A stretch of DNA of 64,000 bases. Source: Verrucomicrobium sp. GTDB lineage: Bacteria > Verrucomicrobiota > Verrucomicrobiia > Methylacidiphilales > UBA1321. A model generated the notes under the pieces. The model ran no database searches, was not told the DNA's origin, and worked only from the letters and a program-made list of their open reading frames with translations. The stretch covers positions 124,001-188,000 of the forward strand of contig JAFIGT010000003.1 of assembly GCA_017849585.1 (NCBI GenBank). The letters run 5' to 3'. Shown here one piece after another: positions 1 through 7,590 of this stretch (positions are counted from its first letter, which is position 1; the number at the start of each line of letters is the position of its first letter). A program made the translations under genes and the position numbers.

Positions 1-642
1 GCCGAGTTGATGCCAGAGACGATGCACTTCCAGCCATTCCTCGGCCGTTTCCTTGCCGCGGCAAATTTGATCGCGGACGGCGGGATCGAAAATTTCCGCA
101 CCACCACCGGTGAGGGAGTCGAGACCTGCGGCACGGAGAATCTCAAGCGTCTCGCGGAGGGGCTTTTTTGCCACCCGCTCGGCGAGGTGACGGATTTCGA
201 TGGCGGTAAAGGCTTTTACGGTGAGCTTGGGGCAGGCGGCCTTGAGCTCTCGGATCATGCTCGTGTAGTAATCGAACGGGAGCTTCGGGTGCAGTCCGCC
301 GACAATGTGCACTTCCGTGATGCCGCGATCATACGCCTCGCGCGTTTGCTTCACCATTTCCTCAACGTCGTACAGGAACGCGCCATCCTGTTTCGGTTTG
401 CGGGCGAAGGCGCAGAACTGACAGGAGAGGATGCAGATGTTGGAATAATTGAGGTAGAGATTGAAAACGTAGGTGGCGATGTTGCCATGCTTGCGCTCGC
501 GCACGTGATTGGCCAGCAGGCCGAGAACGTGGAGATCGCGACAGGCGTAAAGACGCGCGGCGTCCTCATCCGAAATGCGTTGCCCGGCGAAAACCTTTTC
601 ACCGATATCTTCAATACCTGCTCGTTTTAATAGCGCATCCAT
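1..642 (-). CDS. mqnE: Aminodeoxyfutalosine synthase MqnE, 3' end cut by window edge
   Basis: This radical SAM enzyme joins 3-[(1-carboxyvinyl)oxy]benzoate to the SAM-derived adenosyl radical, an early step of menaquinone synthesis by the futalosine route. The visible 214 residues carry the radical SAM cluster C70-xxx-C74-xx-C77, the HIVGGLHP segment at 112-119 and GGGAEIF at 179-185, which favour MqnE over its paralogue MqnC. The gene runs off the left edge, so the C-terminal part is missing. The start chosen is the ATG at 642, inside the end of mqnP, giving a 16-bp overlap that suggests translational coupling. The plus-strand reading across the same bases is antisense. Function is known for the family and inferred here from motifs. 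Confidence 0.93.
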   Translation of the reverse strand, partial: MDALLKRAGIEDIGEKVFAGQRISDEDAARLYACRDLHVLGLLANHVRERKHGNIATYVFNLYLNYSNICILSCQFCAFARKPKQDGAFLYDVEEMVKQTREAYDRGITEVHIVGGLHPKLPFDYYTSMIRELKAACPKLTVKAFTAIEIRHLAERVAKKPLRETLEILRAAGLDSLTGGGAEIFDPAVRDQICRGKETAEEWLEVHRLWHQLG

Positions 643-1529
643 ACATCCAAGGCTGTTCCAATGAAGAGTGCGACTCCGACGAGCGCATTCATCTGGAAAA
701 AGGCGACATTGATTTGATCCAGTTTCCCCGTGCGGCTGAGGCGATGCTCGTAGACGAGCGCCCCGGCCACGATGGCCAGGCTGATCCAGTAGGGGGCGCT
801 CATCGCGGCCAGCCATCCGAAAACAGCTAAGGCTATCCAAGCTAATATATGAAGCAACGTGGCCATGGCAAGGGTGGCGTTCACCCCGTACCGGGCCGGG
901 AAGGAATGGAGCCCACTGCGGCGGTCGTGTTCGACATCCTGCGTGGCGTAAATCAGATCAAATCCGAAGACCCAAAACCAGACCGCCGCCGCGAGACTCC
1001 ACGGCACGGGCGTGAGCAGATCGCCCGTGACGGCCGCCCAGGCGCCCATCGGCGCGGCCGCCAAAGCCAATCCGAGGAAGGCGTGGGTGTAGGCCGTGAA
1101 CCGCTTCGTCAGCGAGTAACCGAGGATGAGCAGCACGGCGAGGGGGCTGAGCCAGCCGCAGAGCGGGTTGATGAGAATCGACGAGACGACAAACACGGCC
1201 GTGGAGAGTGAGTAGAGGGCGCATGCGGTGGCGCGGGTGACGAGGGTGGAGCGACGGGCTGTGCGGGGATTCGTCTTGTCGAACTCCCAGTCGGCCCAGC
1301 GATTGAACGCCATGGCGGCTGTGCGGGCTGCGACCATGCAGAGGAGAATGAGGAGAACCGTTCGCAGTGTGGGCAACCCGTGCGCGGCGACGATCATGGA
1401 GATCAGTGCGAAGGGCAGGGCGAAAATCGTGTGGCTGAATTTGATGAACTCCAGTGCATTGAACAACCCTTGGAGGTTGAAGCAGCAGGGGCAAGCCGAT
1501 GGATTGGGAGACGTCTGCGGAGTGTTCAT
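627..1529 (-). CDS. mqnP: UbiA-type prenyltransferase (MqnP-like)
   Basis: This is an integral-membrane aromatic prenyltransferase that attaches the isoprenoid tail to the naphthoate headgroup. The two Asp-rich metal/diphosphate sites typical of the UbiA family are visible: N76-xxx-D80-xxx-D84 in NRWADWEFD, and D198-xxx-D202 in YATQDVEHD. Several hydrophobic helices fill the 300-residue chain, which is a normal length. It overlaps the upstream UbiX-like gene by ATGA and the downstream mqnE by 16 bp. This makes a prenyltransferase of the futalosine pathway more likely than UbiA of ubiquinone synthesis. The N-terminal stretch of about 20 residues is not typical and may be mis-started. Confidence 0.9.
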   Translation of the reverse strand: MNTPQTSPNPSACPCCFNLQGLFNALEFIKFSHTIFALPFALISMIVAAHGLPTLRTVLLILLCMVAARTAAMAFNRWADWEFDKTNPRTARRSTLVTRATACALYSLSTAVFVVSSILINPLCGWLSPLAVLLILGYSLTKRFTAYTHAFLGLALAAAPMGAWAAVTGDLLTPVPWSLAAAVWFWVFGFDLIYATQDVEHDRRSGLHSFPARYGVNATLAMATLLHILAWIALAVFGWLAAMSAPYWISLAIVAGALVYEHRLSRTGKLDQINVAFFQMNALVGVALFIGTALDVWMRY

Positions 1530-2092
1530 TCGGGGCTCTCCGTCGGTTGTTTCCAGCGCTTGATCAAATCATGAGGCACGCCGAGATGGTCGAGCACCCG
1601 CGCGACGACGGTGTCGGCGATCTCGCTCACAGTTTGCGGGCGATGATAGAAAGAAGGCATCGCGGGAATCAGGGTGGCTCCCGCCTCCAGCAGGGCGACC
1701 ACGTTGCGGGCCTGAATCAAATTCCACGGTGTCTCGCGCGGCACGATGATCAGCTTGCGCTTTTCCTTGAGAAACACATCGGCGGCGCGGGTGATCGTGC
1801 TATCGGAATAGCCGTGCGCGATGCGGCCCAGCGTGCCCATCGAGCAGGGAATGATTACCATGGCGTCGAACTTGGCTGAGCCGCTGACGAAGGGGACATC
1901 CATCGTCTTGTCTCCCACAGTGGTGAAGGCCGGGGGGATTTGCAGGCCACCATCGAGTTCAGTCTCGGCTACTTGCCGGGCGTAGGGACTCAGGCAGACA
2001 TGCACATCGTGGGTTTCCGGGCGCAAGGCATCCAACAATCGCTGCGCGTAGATCGCGCCGCTCGCACCGGTAATGGCCACAACTAGTTTCAT
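1526..2092 (-). CDS. ubiX: UbiX-family flavin prenyltransferase
   Basis: This 188-residue protein has the full length of UbiX enzymes, which make prenylated FMN for a UbiD-type decarboxylase. The N-terminal flavin-binding start MKLVVAITGASGAIYAQ is diagnostic, and the family pattern continues with the IIPCSMGTLGRIAHG segment. It is the first gene of a coupled cluster: its stop overlaps the start of mqnP by 4 bp. In futalosine-pathway organisms a UbiX/UbiD-like pair removes the carboxyl group from the naphthoate, so a role in menaquinone synthesis is inferred from position. No UbiD partner lies in this window. It could also serve a general prenyl-FMN supply. Confidence 0.9.
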   Translation of the reverse strand: MKLVVAITGASGAIYAQRLLDALRPETHDVHVCLSPYARQVAETELDGGLQIPPAFTTVGDKTMDVPFVSGSAKFDAMVIIPCSMGTLGRIAHGYSDSTITRAADVFLKEKRKLIIVPRETPWNLIQARNVVALLEAGATLIPAMPSFYHRPQTVSEIADTVVARVLDHLGVPHDLIKRWKQPTESPE

Positions 2093-2164
2093 GGAGGGAA
2101 ATGTCCGGTGATCGAATAGACAATCGCCGGAAGAAACAGGTTGCCAGAGCTTGGCGCATCAATC

Positions 2165-2184
2165 AAGGACGCTCAAGCGTCCTT
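2165..2184 (-). terminator. Hairpin after the acyltransferase gene, possible weak terminator
   Basis: A perfect 8-bp stem (AAGGACGC / GCGTCCTT) with a TCAA loop lies 11 bp past the stop of the acyltransferase gene and ahead of ubiX. There is no strong T-run on the minus strand, so it may be an attenuator or processing hairpin rather than a full terminator. Confidence 0.4.
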
Positions 2185-2195
2185 GCGTTCTCCTG

Positions 2196-2963
2196 CTATT
2201 CCAAAAAATGTGAACGCACTGTCGGGGGAACATCGTGAAGATCAAGCAAGGTGAGGAAATCTATGGTTTTGAAGGCGCGATCGATGGCCGGACGACCGCA
2301 AATTTTGGCCCCAATTCCGAGGTAAGCGCGCATCAACCGGGGCAGCGGTGGGTAATCGCCCGGAATTTCCACAACTGGTCGCAGTCCATGCCCCGGAAGC
2401 GGCGCGGTCTGCAACTCATCCCGTACAAGGTAGGTGGCGGCCAGTTCGGCATACATCGCCTCGCCATAAGCTTCGTTTTGCGTGGTGAGCGAGCTGCAAC
2501 CGATAAGATAACGGCAGTTTCGCGCTTGGGCATAACGGGCAATGCCGCGCCAGAGCAGATGAAGTACGGAGAGATTACGGTGGGCGGCGTGAACGCAGGC
2601 GCGTCCCACTTCGATGAGTTCATGACGAATCGGTTCGTACGGGGCAAAGAAGAATTCCTGAGCGCAGTAGTATCCCTCCTGGGCCAGTGCCAGCATTCCG
2701 GTTTGCAGTCGGTAGGTTCCCACGATGTGACCGCTAGCGCGGTGTTCGACGAGGAGATGATCGCAGTAGGGATCAAACTTGTCGGCGTCACGGCCTGAGC
2801 TTTCCGAACCGCTCAGTCCTTCGTGAAGCTCCACATTGAAAACCTGATAACGCAGCCGTTGAGAGGCGTAGAGGTCCTCCAGAGAGTTGGCCAACCGGAG
2901 GTTATAAACGGAAGTGGAGAGTATTGGAGCGGAGTGAGCTGGATGAGGCGAGGTTTTCGTCAT
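2196..2963 (-). CDS. OlsB-like GNAT N-acyltransferase
   Basis: The 255-residue protein resembles the PF13444-type GNAT fold of OlsB and hemolysin-associated acyltransferases, which move a 3-hydroxyacyl chain from acyl carrier protein to an amino acid such as ornithine, giving phosphate-free aminolipids. Visible hallmarks are LRYQVFNVELHEGL near residues 37-50, DPYCDHLLVEH near 65-75, and EVGRACVHAAHRN near 117-129, where the R of EVGR is typical. No olsA-type second acyltransferase is adjacent, so the final lipid cannot be named. A 17-bp dyad sits just upstream of its start. The family is confident; the substrate is inferred. Confidence 0.75.
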   Translation of the reverse strand: MTKTSPHPAHSAPILSTSVYNLRLANSLEDLYASQRLRYQVFNVELHEGLSGSESSGRDADKFDPYCDHLLVEHRASGHIVGTYRLQTGMLALAQEGYYCAQEFFFAPYEPIRHELIEVGRACVHAAHRNLSVLHLLWRGIARYAQARNCRYLIGCSSLTTQNEAYGEAMYAELAATYLVRDELQTAPLPGHGLRPVVEIPGDYPPLPRLMRAYLGIGAKICGRPAIDRAFKTIDFLTLLDLHDVPPTVRSHFLE

Positions 2964-2970
2964 GGGTAGA

Positions 2971-2987
2971 TTCCTGACAGTCAGGAA
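2971..2987. promoter_or_regulatory. 17-bp perfect dyad upstream of the acyltransferase gene
   Basis: TTCCTGACAGTCAGGAA is an 8-bp inverted repeat around one central A, ending 7 bp from the ATG at 2963. Its position between the likely promoter and start fits a repressor operator. It could alternatively form a short mRNA hairpin over the ribosome-binding region. Confidence 0.4.
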
Positions 2988-3116
2988 GATGGTCGCACGC
3001 CATGGAGATTTGGAGGCTGGAGTGTTTCAATTCCGTGACAAAGCCACCCCAATGACAGGTTTGCATCCCTAGTATCTTGAGTTGCAATAGGTGTGAATTG
3101 AGTTTAATTTAACTGC

Positions 3117-3911
3117 ATGAAGATGATACACAGTCAAATCATCTGCGTATTCACTCTTGTCATGGCTGGCTTGGGCCTAACTGCAATTTCAATGTCAGGG
3201 GCGCTCTACACGGAGAATTTCACCAATTCCGGTAGTGGTAATCAGGCTATTTCGACGGTGGGGTGGACGGGATATTATTCCACCTCGGCCACGAATGTTT
3301 CTTCGATCGTCACGGGGACTGGGGCTGACACATGGGGGATTTCGAGTACCTATGGCAACCCGATTGCCAACGGTCTCGGATACCTCTTCACTCTCAATGG
3401 CAGCTATTCACAACAGATCTTTGCCGCATACGATAGCACCTTTACGGCCATGGATATGACGGGTACGTCCATCACGTGGAATATGGGAAATTTGTCCAAT
3501 GTTCCCAAGATTTATGTGCTGATACAGGTGGCGGGAAGTTGGTACGCATCGACGACGAGTTTTTCAACGCCCAATGGTTATTCGGCGGGGAGTTTTAATA
3601 GCGCTACTTCAGGAGTGAGCTATAACCTGAATTTCACCACAGATAAAAGCGCTTGGCGCAATTTCACGCTGGTGGAAAACTCATCCTTGGCGCTAGGAAC
3701 CGCCCTGACTTCCGATCTGCCTTCGAGTACTATTACAAGTATTGGGTATTTCATCGATTACACAGGCGTGACGGGTACTGGCAGCGCAGTGCGAATCGAT
3801 ACGTTGCAGATTATTCCTGAGCCGGCAGTGACGGCGCTTGTGCTGCTTGGGATTGGTTTGATGACTGGTAGACGATTGCGGTCACGATGGCGTGATCCAG
3901 TACCCGGTTAA
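3117..3911 (+). CDS. PEP-CTERM sorting-signal protein, function unknown
   Basis: This 264-residue exported protein has an N-terminal signal peptide (hydrophobic stretch about residues 6-30). It ends in a PEP-CTERM tripartite tail: PEP at the start of the tail, a hydrophobic helix, and a basic cluster (GRRLRSR). Such tails are recognised by exosortase, which is not encoded here. The middle is rich in Ser, Thr, Gly and Asn and resembles a beta-sandwich surface domain, with no enzyme motif that I recognise. It stands alone between the divergent acyltransferase gene and a strong terminator. No clear Shine-Dalgarno sequence precedes the ATG; a second in-frame ATG lies 6 bp downstream. Confidence 0.8.
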   Translation: MKMIHSQIICVFTLVMAGLGLTAISMSGALYTENFTNSGSGNQAISTVGWTGYYSTSATNVSSIVTGTGADTWGISSTYGNPIANGLGYLFTLNGSYSQQIFAAYDSTFTAMDMTGTSITWNMGNLSNVPKIYVLIQVAGSWYASTTSFSTPNGYSAGSFNSATSGVSYNLNFTTDKSAWRNFTLVENSSLALGTALTSDLPSSTITSIGYFIDYTGVTGTGSAVRIDTLQIIPEPAVTALVLLGIGLMTGRRLRSRWRDPVPG

Positions 3912-3922
3912 TTCATCATCTG

Positions 3923-3949
3923 AAAAGGCGGCGATCAGCCGCCTTTTTT
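3923..3949 (+). terminator. Rho-independent terminator after the PEP-CTERM gene
   Basis: A perfect stem GGCGGC/GCCGCC with a 5-base loop is flanked by four A upstream and six T downstream, 12 bp after the stop at 3911. Confidence 0.85.
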
Positions 3950-3999
3950 GTGCCCGAAATCGATCCGGCAATATGCAAGAAGCGATGCTGGAGAGGGGG

Positions 4000-4075
<76 letters not shown>

Positions 4076-4182
4076 ATGGGTGCAAAAAGCTTTCGGAGAG
4101 AGCTTTTGAGCATGCCTTAAACGTCGTGCGGCGCAAGATTTTTTACGCGAAATCGTGCGGAAATTTTTTGATTGCCGACTTT

Positions 4183-4989
4183 TCAGTTCGTGACGATGAC
4201 GGGAGGCGGCGGTTCTGGATTACTCTTGGAGGAAGTCAAATCCACCGAGGAGGGGAGTTGGACGAGTAAGGGAAGGGGAATGGAGGTATCGACTGGCGCG
4301 GCTTTTCGCTTGGCGTATTTGCGGTGATGTCGCGAGGCGAGTCCGGCTATAAGTCCGCCGATAATGCCGATCCACGCACCGACAAATACATCACTTGTAT
4401 GATGGCGTTCCAGATAAAGTCGGGACCAAACGACGCCAGCAGCGCCAACTGCAATCGGGATTCCCACGGGTGGAGCCGTAATCACCAAGGCCGTGGCGGT
4501 GGCCCAAGAGGTGGCGGAGTGGCCAGAAGGGAAGGCTTGGTAATTATAGGAAACACTCATGCCGTAGAGACCATCAGTGATGTTTGCGCAGGGGCGGGGA
4601 CGCCCGAGGGAGCAGCGAGTGATTACCGTAAAGGTTCCGGTGATGGTGGCAGCCAACAGGCAGGCAATGGCGGCGCGGCGCCAATTGATCTTGCGGGCAA
4701 AAAAACCAATGGACCAAAGAATGCCGGCGATGGGAAGTGTGCCGGTCGGGTAATCCCCCCAATAGCTGAACCAGCGTGCAATGCCTTCGAGGTAACGATT
4801 CCGGTGGGTGTTAATCCACGTCAGCAGTGCGCTATCATTGAGAATCAATAACCACGTGATCGCAGCGAGCAAGGCGAGGGCGATAAAGGTGACCGGGCGG
4901 CAGAAGAGACGAAGGGTATCAGGAACGCCACGCACGCTGTGGAGAAAATCAAACCGGAGGTGTTGCAAGGCACGCGGTAGACGTCGCAT
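4183..4989 (-). CDS. PAP2-family membrane phosphatase
   Basis: This 268-residue multi-pass membrane protein carries the three phosphatase motifs of the PAP2 superfamily: GRPRP at about 129-133, PSGH at 154-157, and SR with HHTSD ending in D200. The family dephosphorylates lipid phosphates such as phosphatidate or undecaprenyl diphosphate. There are about five or six hydrophobic helices, with a polar Pro-rich C-terminal tail. It is the last gene of a minus-strand run with the IMPase-like gene (33-bp gap), an AsmA-like gene and a winged-helix regulator. The natural substrate cannot be told from the sequence. Confidence 0.88.
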   Translation of the reverse strand: MRRLPRALQHLRFDFLHSVRGVPDTLRLFCRPVTFIALALLAAITWLLILNDSALLTWINTHRNRYLEGIARWFSYWGDYPTGTLPIAGILWSIGFFARKINWRRAAIACLLAATITGTFTVITRCSLGRPRPCANITDGLYGMSVSYNYQAFPSGHSATSWATATALVITAPPVGIPIAVGAAGVVWSRLYLERHHTSDVFVGAWIGIIGGLIAGLASRHHRKYAKRKAAPVDTSIPLPLLVQLPSSVDLTSSKSNPEPPPPVIVTN

Positions 4990-5022
4990 CGGCGCTTAAG
5001 ATGGCTGATAGAATGTGCCGGG

Positions 5023-6033
5023 TCAACATTTCATTCGGCACACTCGTTGCAGGATGGGACGTGTCATGTCCGCCAAAGAGGCATTCGCGTAGGCAATCCA
5101 GACAACCGGGGTGATGGTGTCCAACGGTGCGTGAAGTGGTTCCCCGCGCTCTGTCTCCACAACGCCGCCAAGCTCGGTGACGAGCAGCGCGGTACAGCAA
5201 TCGTAGGGATGGCACACGAGGGAGCCGCCATAGCCGAGCTTGCGCAGAACGAGAGGACGGATGTCCGCAATCATGCGGTCGTGACCGGCCATGATTTCGT
5301 AAAACTGGCCCCCGGTGGAGATATATTGGTCGTCGAAAATAAAGGGAGAGGCAACCTTGCCCAAGCCGTAAATTTGGCTCCAGAGTTCTTCTTCAATGCT
5401 GGCAATGAGGGTTTTGCCTTCGGGGAAAAATTTGCAGAGAGAGGCGAATCCGTGTTTGAAATCGGTAGCGCGTGAAGGTTCCAAGCGCAGCGGTTGTCTC
5501 GTGCCATCAAGGACGTTGACTTTTTCGGCCACGATACCAGAGGGCCCACACCCCTTGATTCCGCTGATTTGGTCGGCGCGCCATTGTTTGGTGGTGGGAA
5601 GTTCCGTCATCGCGGCCACGACGATGTCACTCACGTTGGTATCAGCACCGCGTTGTGGGGCGAGACCGGCGAGGGACCATGCGGCGCGCTTGTCGTACAT
5701 GATTCCGCGTGTGCCATCGATGGGATCGATGATGCATTTCCACTTGGTTGCGGTGGGATTGGTTCCTTTCGGAAACGTGACGGCGCCAAGCTCTTCAATG
5801 CCCTCCATGACGAGTTCCACGGGCTCGTCAGATGGCCAATGTTGTTCGAACCAGGCAAGAATGGTGACTTCGCTGACCTTGTCGATTTGGTAGATCGTGT
5901 CCGAAATCGTTTCGGCTGCGACGGAGGCTAGCGTGGTCGTGGAGTTCGTGCGATGCGCGGCACAGACGGCATCGCGAATGGTATCTTGCAAAAAGCAAAG
6001 ATGTTGCCGCAGGGAATTGAGATCGGACGGCAT
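5023..6033 (-). CDS. Inositol monophosphatase-family enzyme
   Basis: The 336-residue protein has the metal-dependent sugar-phosphatase fold. The DPIDGT motif is at residues 103-108, an acidic EGIEE segment at 77-81, and a HPYDCCTALLVTELGG segment in the C-terminal half stands where family members have WDxAA...AGG. Family members remove phosphate from inositol phosphate, fructose bisphosphate or nucleotide phosphates; the exact substrate is unknown. The start used is ATG 6033, because the frame extends upstream only by running into the preceding gene, which stops at 6048. It is somewhat longer than classic IMPases (about 260-270 residues). Confidence 0.82.
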   Translation of the reverse strand: MPSDLNSLRQHLCFLQDTIRDAVCAAHRTNSTTTLASVAAETISDTIYQIDKVSEVTILAWFEQHWPSDEPVELVMEGIEELGAVTFPKGTNPTATKWKCIIDPIDGTRGIMYDKRAAWSLAGLAPQRGADTNVSDIVVAAMTELPTTKQWRADQISGIKGCGPSGIVAEKVNVLDGTRQPLRLEPSRATDFKHGFASLCKFFPEGKTLIASIEEELWSQIYGLGKVASPFIFDDQYISTGGQFYEIMAGHDRMIADIRPLVLRKLGYGGSLVCHPYDCCTALLVTELGGVVETERGEPLHAPLDTITPVVWIAYANASLADMTRPILQRVCRMKC

Positions 6034-6047
6034 AACAACGAAGGCTG

Positions 6048-6722
6048 CTATAAGGCCGGCGCTGGAATGGATTCGAGGGAAATATCGAGAGCCCGGTAAG
6101 TATCGTCGAGAGTGGGGAATTTCGCACGCTTGAGGCCTTCGCGAATGATCAGGCGTTCCAGTTGGGCGACATTTTGCACATTGCGATAGCGTTGACCCTT
6201 CAAATTGATGCGGATGACTTGGGGAGGGAGTTTGACGCCTCCCACGGAGCCATAGCAATCGTAGAAGGCGACCTTTTCAATGGCGAGCTCGAGTTCGCCG
6301 ATGAGAGGGTAGGGGTGGAGACGACCGGGGTTGTTCTTGGCGGCTTCCTCCATCACGAGGACGTTCAGTTTGCCGGTGGAATTGCGCACGATGGCGAGTT
6401 CCGTAATGTCGAGCTTCACCCGGGAAAGGCGGGGACGGTCGATGTTCTGCCAAAAATCATCCGGTCCGATGATCTCGACCCGGGAGACATTCAGGGCGGT
6501 GACTTCCTCGAAGTCGTCGGGGTTTTCCACGAGCAAATTATACCCGAAAATAACCGGGGGCATGAAACGTGAGAAATCGATCGTCTCGACTTTGACGCCA
6601 AATCCGGTCGTTTGCTTGAGCCCGAACTTCAGGCCATAGGTCAGGATTTGGTTACGCAGCAGAAACGCCACCACCACAAGGAGGATGGCAAGAATGAGGA
6701 GCCGACGCAGGAGTGAGAACAT
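6048..6722 (-). CDS. AsmA-like membrane-anchored protein of unknown function
   Basis: A 224-residue protein has one N-terminal membrane anchor (about residues 5-22) followed by a beta-rich region. That region opens in the way AsmA/TamB-like proteins do: a membrane helix, then a short helix, then a TGFGVKVETIDFSRF-type strand repeat. No enzyme motif is seen. It lies 24 bp after the winged-helix regulator and 14 bp ahead of the IMPase-like gene, so it is probably cotranscribed. AsmA relatives act in envelope lipid transport; applying that here is inference. Confidence 0.6.
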   Translation of the reverse strand: MFSLLRRLLILAILLVVVAFLLRNQILTYGLKFGLKQTTGFGVKVETIDFSRFMPPVIFGYNLLVENPDDFEEVTALNVSRVEIIGPDDFWQNIDRPRLSRVKLDITELAIVRNSTGKLNVLVMEEAAKNNPGRLHPYPLIGELELAIEKVAFYDCYGSVGGVKLPPQVIRINLKGQRYRNVQNVAQLERLIIREGLKRAKFPTLDDTYRALDISLESIPAPAL

Positions 6723-6746
6723 AAGCGGGTGTTCCCAATGGAGGCG

Positions 6747-7388
6747 TTACGGCTGCAGGGTAAAGACACACTTATAGAGTCCCGATACCCGTTCCGTCTG
6801 CCGGAGCACCTTGACGCCGAGCGCTCGCTCGAACAATTGCTCTTCCATTTGAGGGACAATCTTGTAGCGATCCGCCAGTAGGAGCACAGGAGAATTATAC
6901 TCGATGATATAATACTGACCGTTGTCCGGGTGGTGGTAGAACTCGCTCATATAGCCTTCGCTCTCGCGATACGCGGCGAGGGAGCGGGCTTTTTCCTCCA
7001 ACGTCACGCCGGTGATGCGGCTCGAGACGGATTGGATGAGGTTCTGGTAAATCTGGTAGAGAATCTTTTCCGGGGCGGCTTCGCCATAGACCTGACGGAT
7101 TGATTCGAGAATCTCCAACGTGAGGTTGGTATATTCCGTCGGGAAAAATTCCTGCGCCTGATTGGTCAGTCGATAGGCTTTCTCGGGACGGCCCATGCCC
7201 TTCGGCCGACGCCACGTATCGAGATAACCGTCCTTCTCGAGAGAAACACAGTGCTGCTTCACCCCCATATACGACAGGTTGATGCGTTCACAGAGTTCGG
7301 AAACAGAAAGCCCCTGGCTGCGTTTGATTTCAGAGAGGATTTGGTACTTCTGACTCTTAGCAAATTTTTTGAGCAGCCTGCTCTTCAT
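6747..7388 (-). CDS. Winged-helix transcriptional regulator (ArsR/SufR-like)
   Basis: The first 80 residues form a winged helix: a recognition-helix region SVSELCERINLSYMGVKQHC followed by the wing RRPKGMGRPEKAYRLT. The C-terminal 130 residues are an effector-like domain with a Cys near the end (GLYKCVF). The arrangement resembles SufR-type regulators, but a convincing iron-sulfur Cys set is not visible. I prefer the ATG at 7388, which has AGGA 4 bp upstream, over an in-frame GTG at 7415. It heads the run with the AsmA-like, IMPase-like and PAP2 genes and may control them. It diverges from serA. Confidence 0.7.
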   Translation of the reverse strand: MKSRLLKKFAKSQKYQILSEIKRSQGLSVSELCERINLSYMGVKQHCVSLEKDGYLDTWRRPKGMGRPEKAYRLTNQAQEFFPTEYTNLTLEILESIRQVYGEAAPEKILYQIYQNLIQSVSSRITGVTLEEKARSLAAYRESEGYMSEFYHHPDNGQYYIIEYNSPVLLLADRYKIVPQMEEQLFERALGVKVLRQTERVSGLYKCVFTLQP

Positions 7389-7590
7389 AAAGTCCTGTGG
7401 TAAATCACCTTTCACCGGTTTTTATAAGGCAGACACTATGTATTCCATTGGCGCACGGCAAGACTTTTTACAGAGTTTTTTTTAAGAGGACGAAAATTGG
7501 CTTTGTTACCCTAGATAGGAGTGAATTTCCGTCGAAAATCTGTCCCCATCGTTGACACTGGAGATGCATCCTCCTAATTTTACGCTTCTC

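Noticed and set aside
7-630. Plus-strand frame of 207 codons
   Set aside because: Antisense to mqnE, which shows the radical SAM Cys motif.
6034-6258. 75-codon N-terminal extension of the IMPase-like gene
   Set aside because: It overlaps the preceding gene and does not look like protein; ATG 6033 gives the normal fold start.
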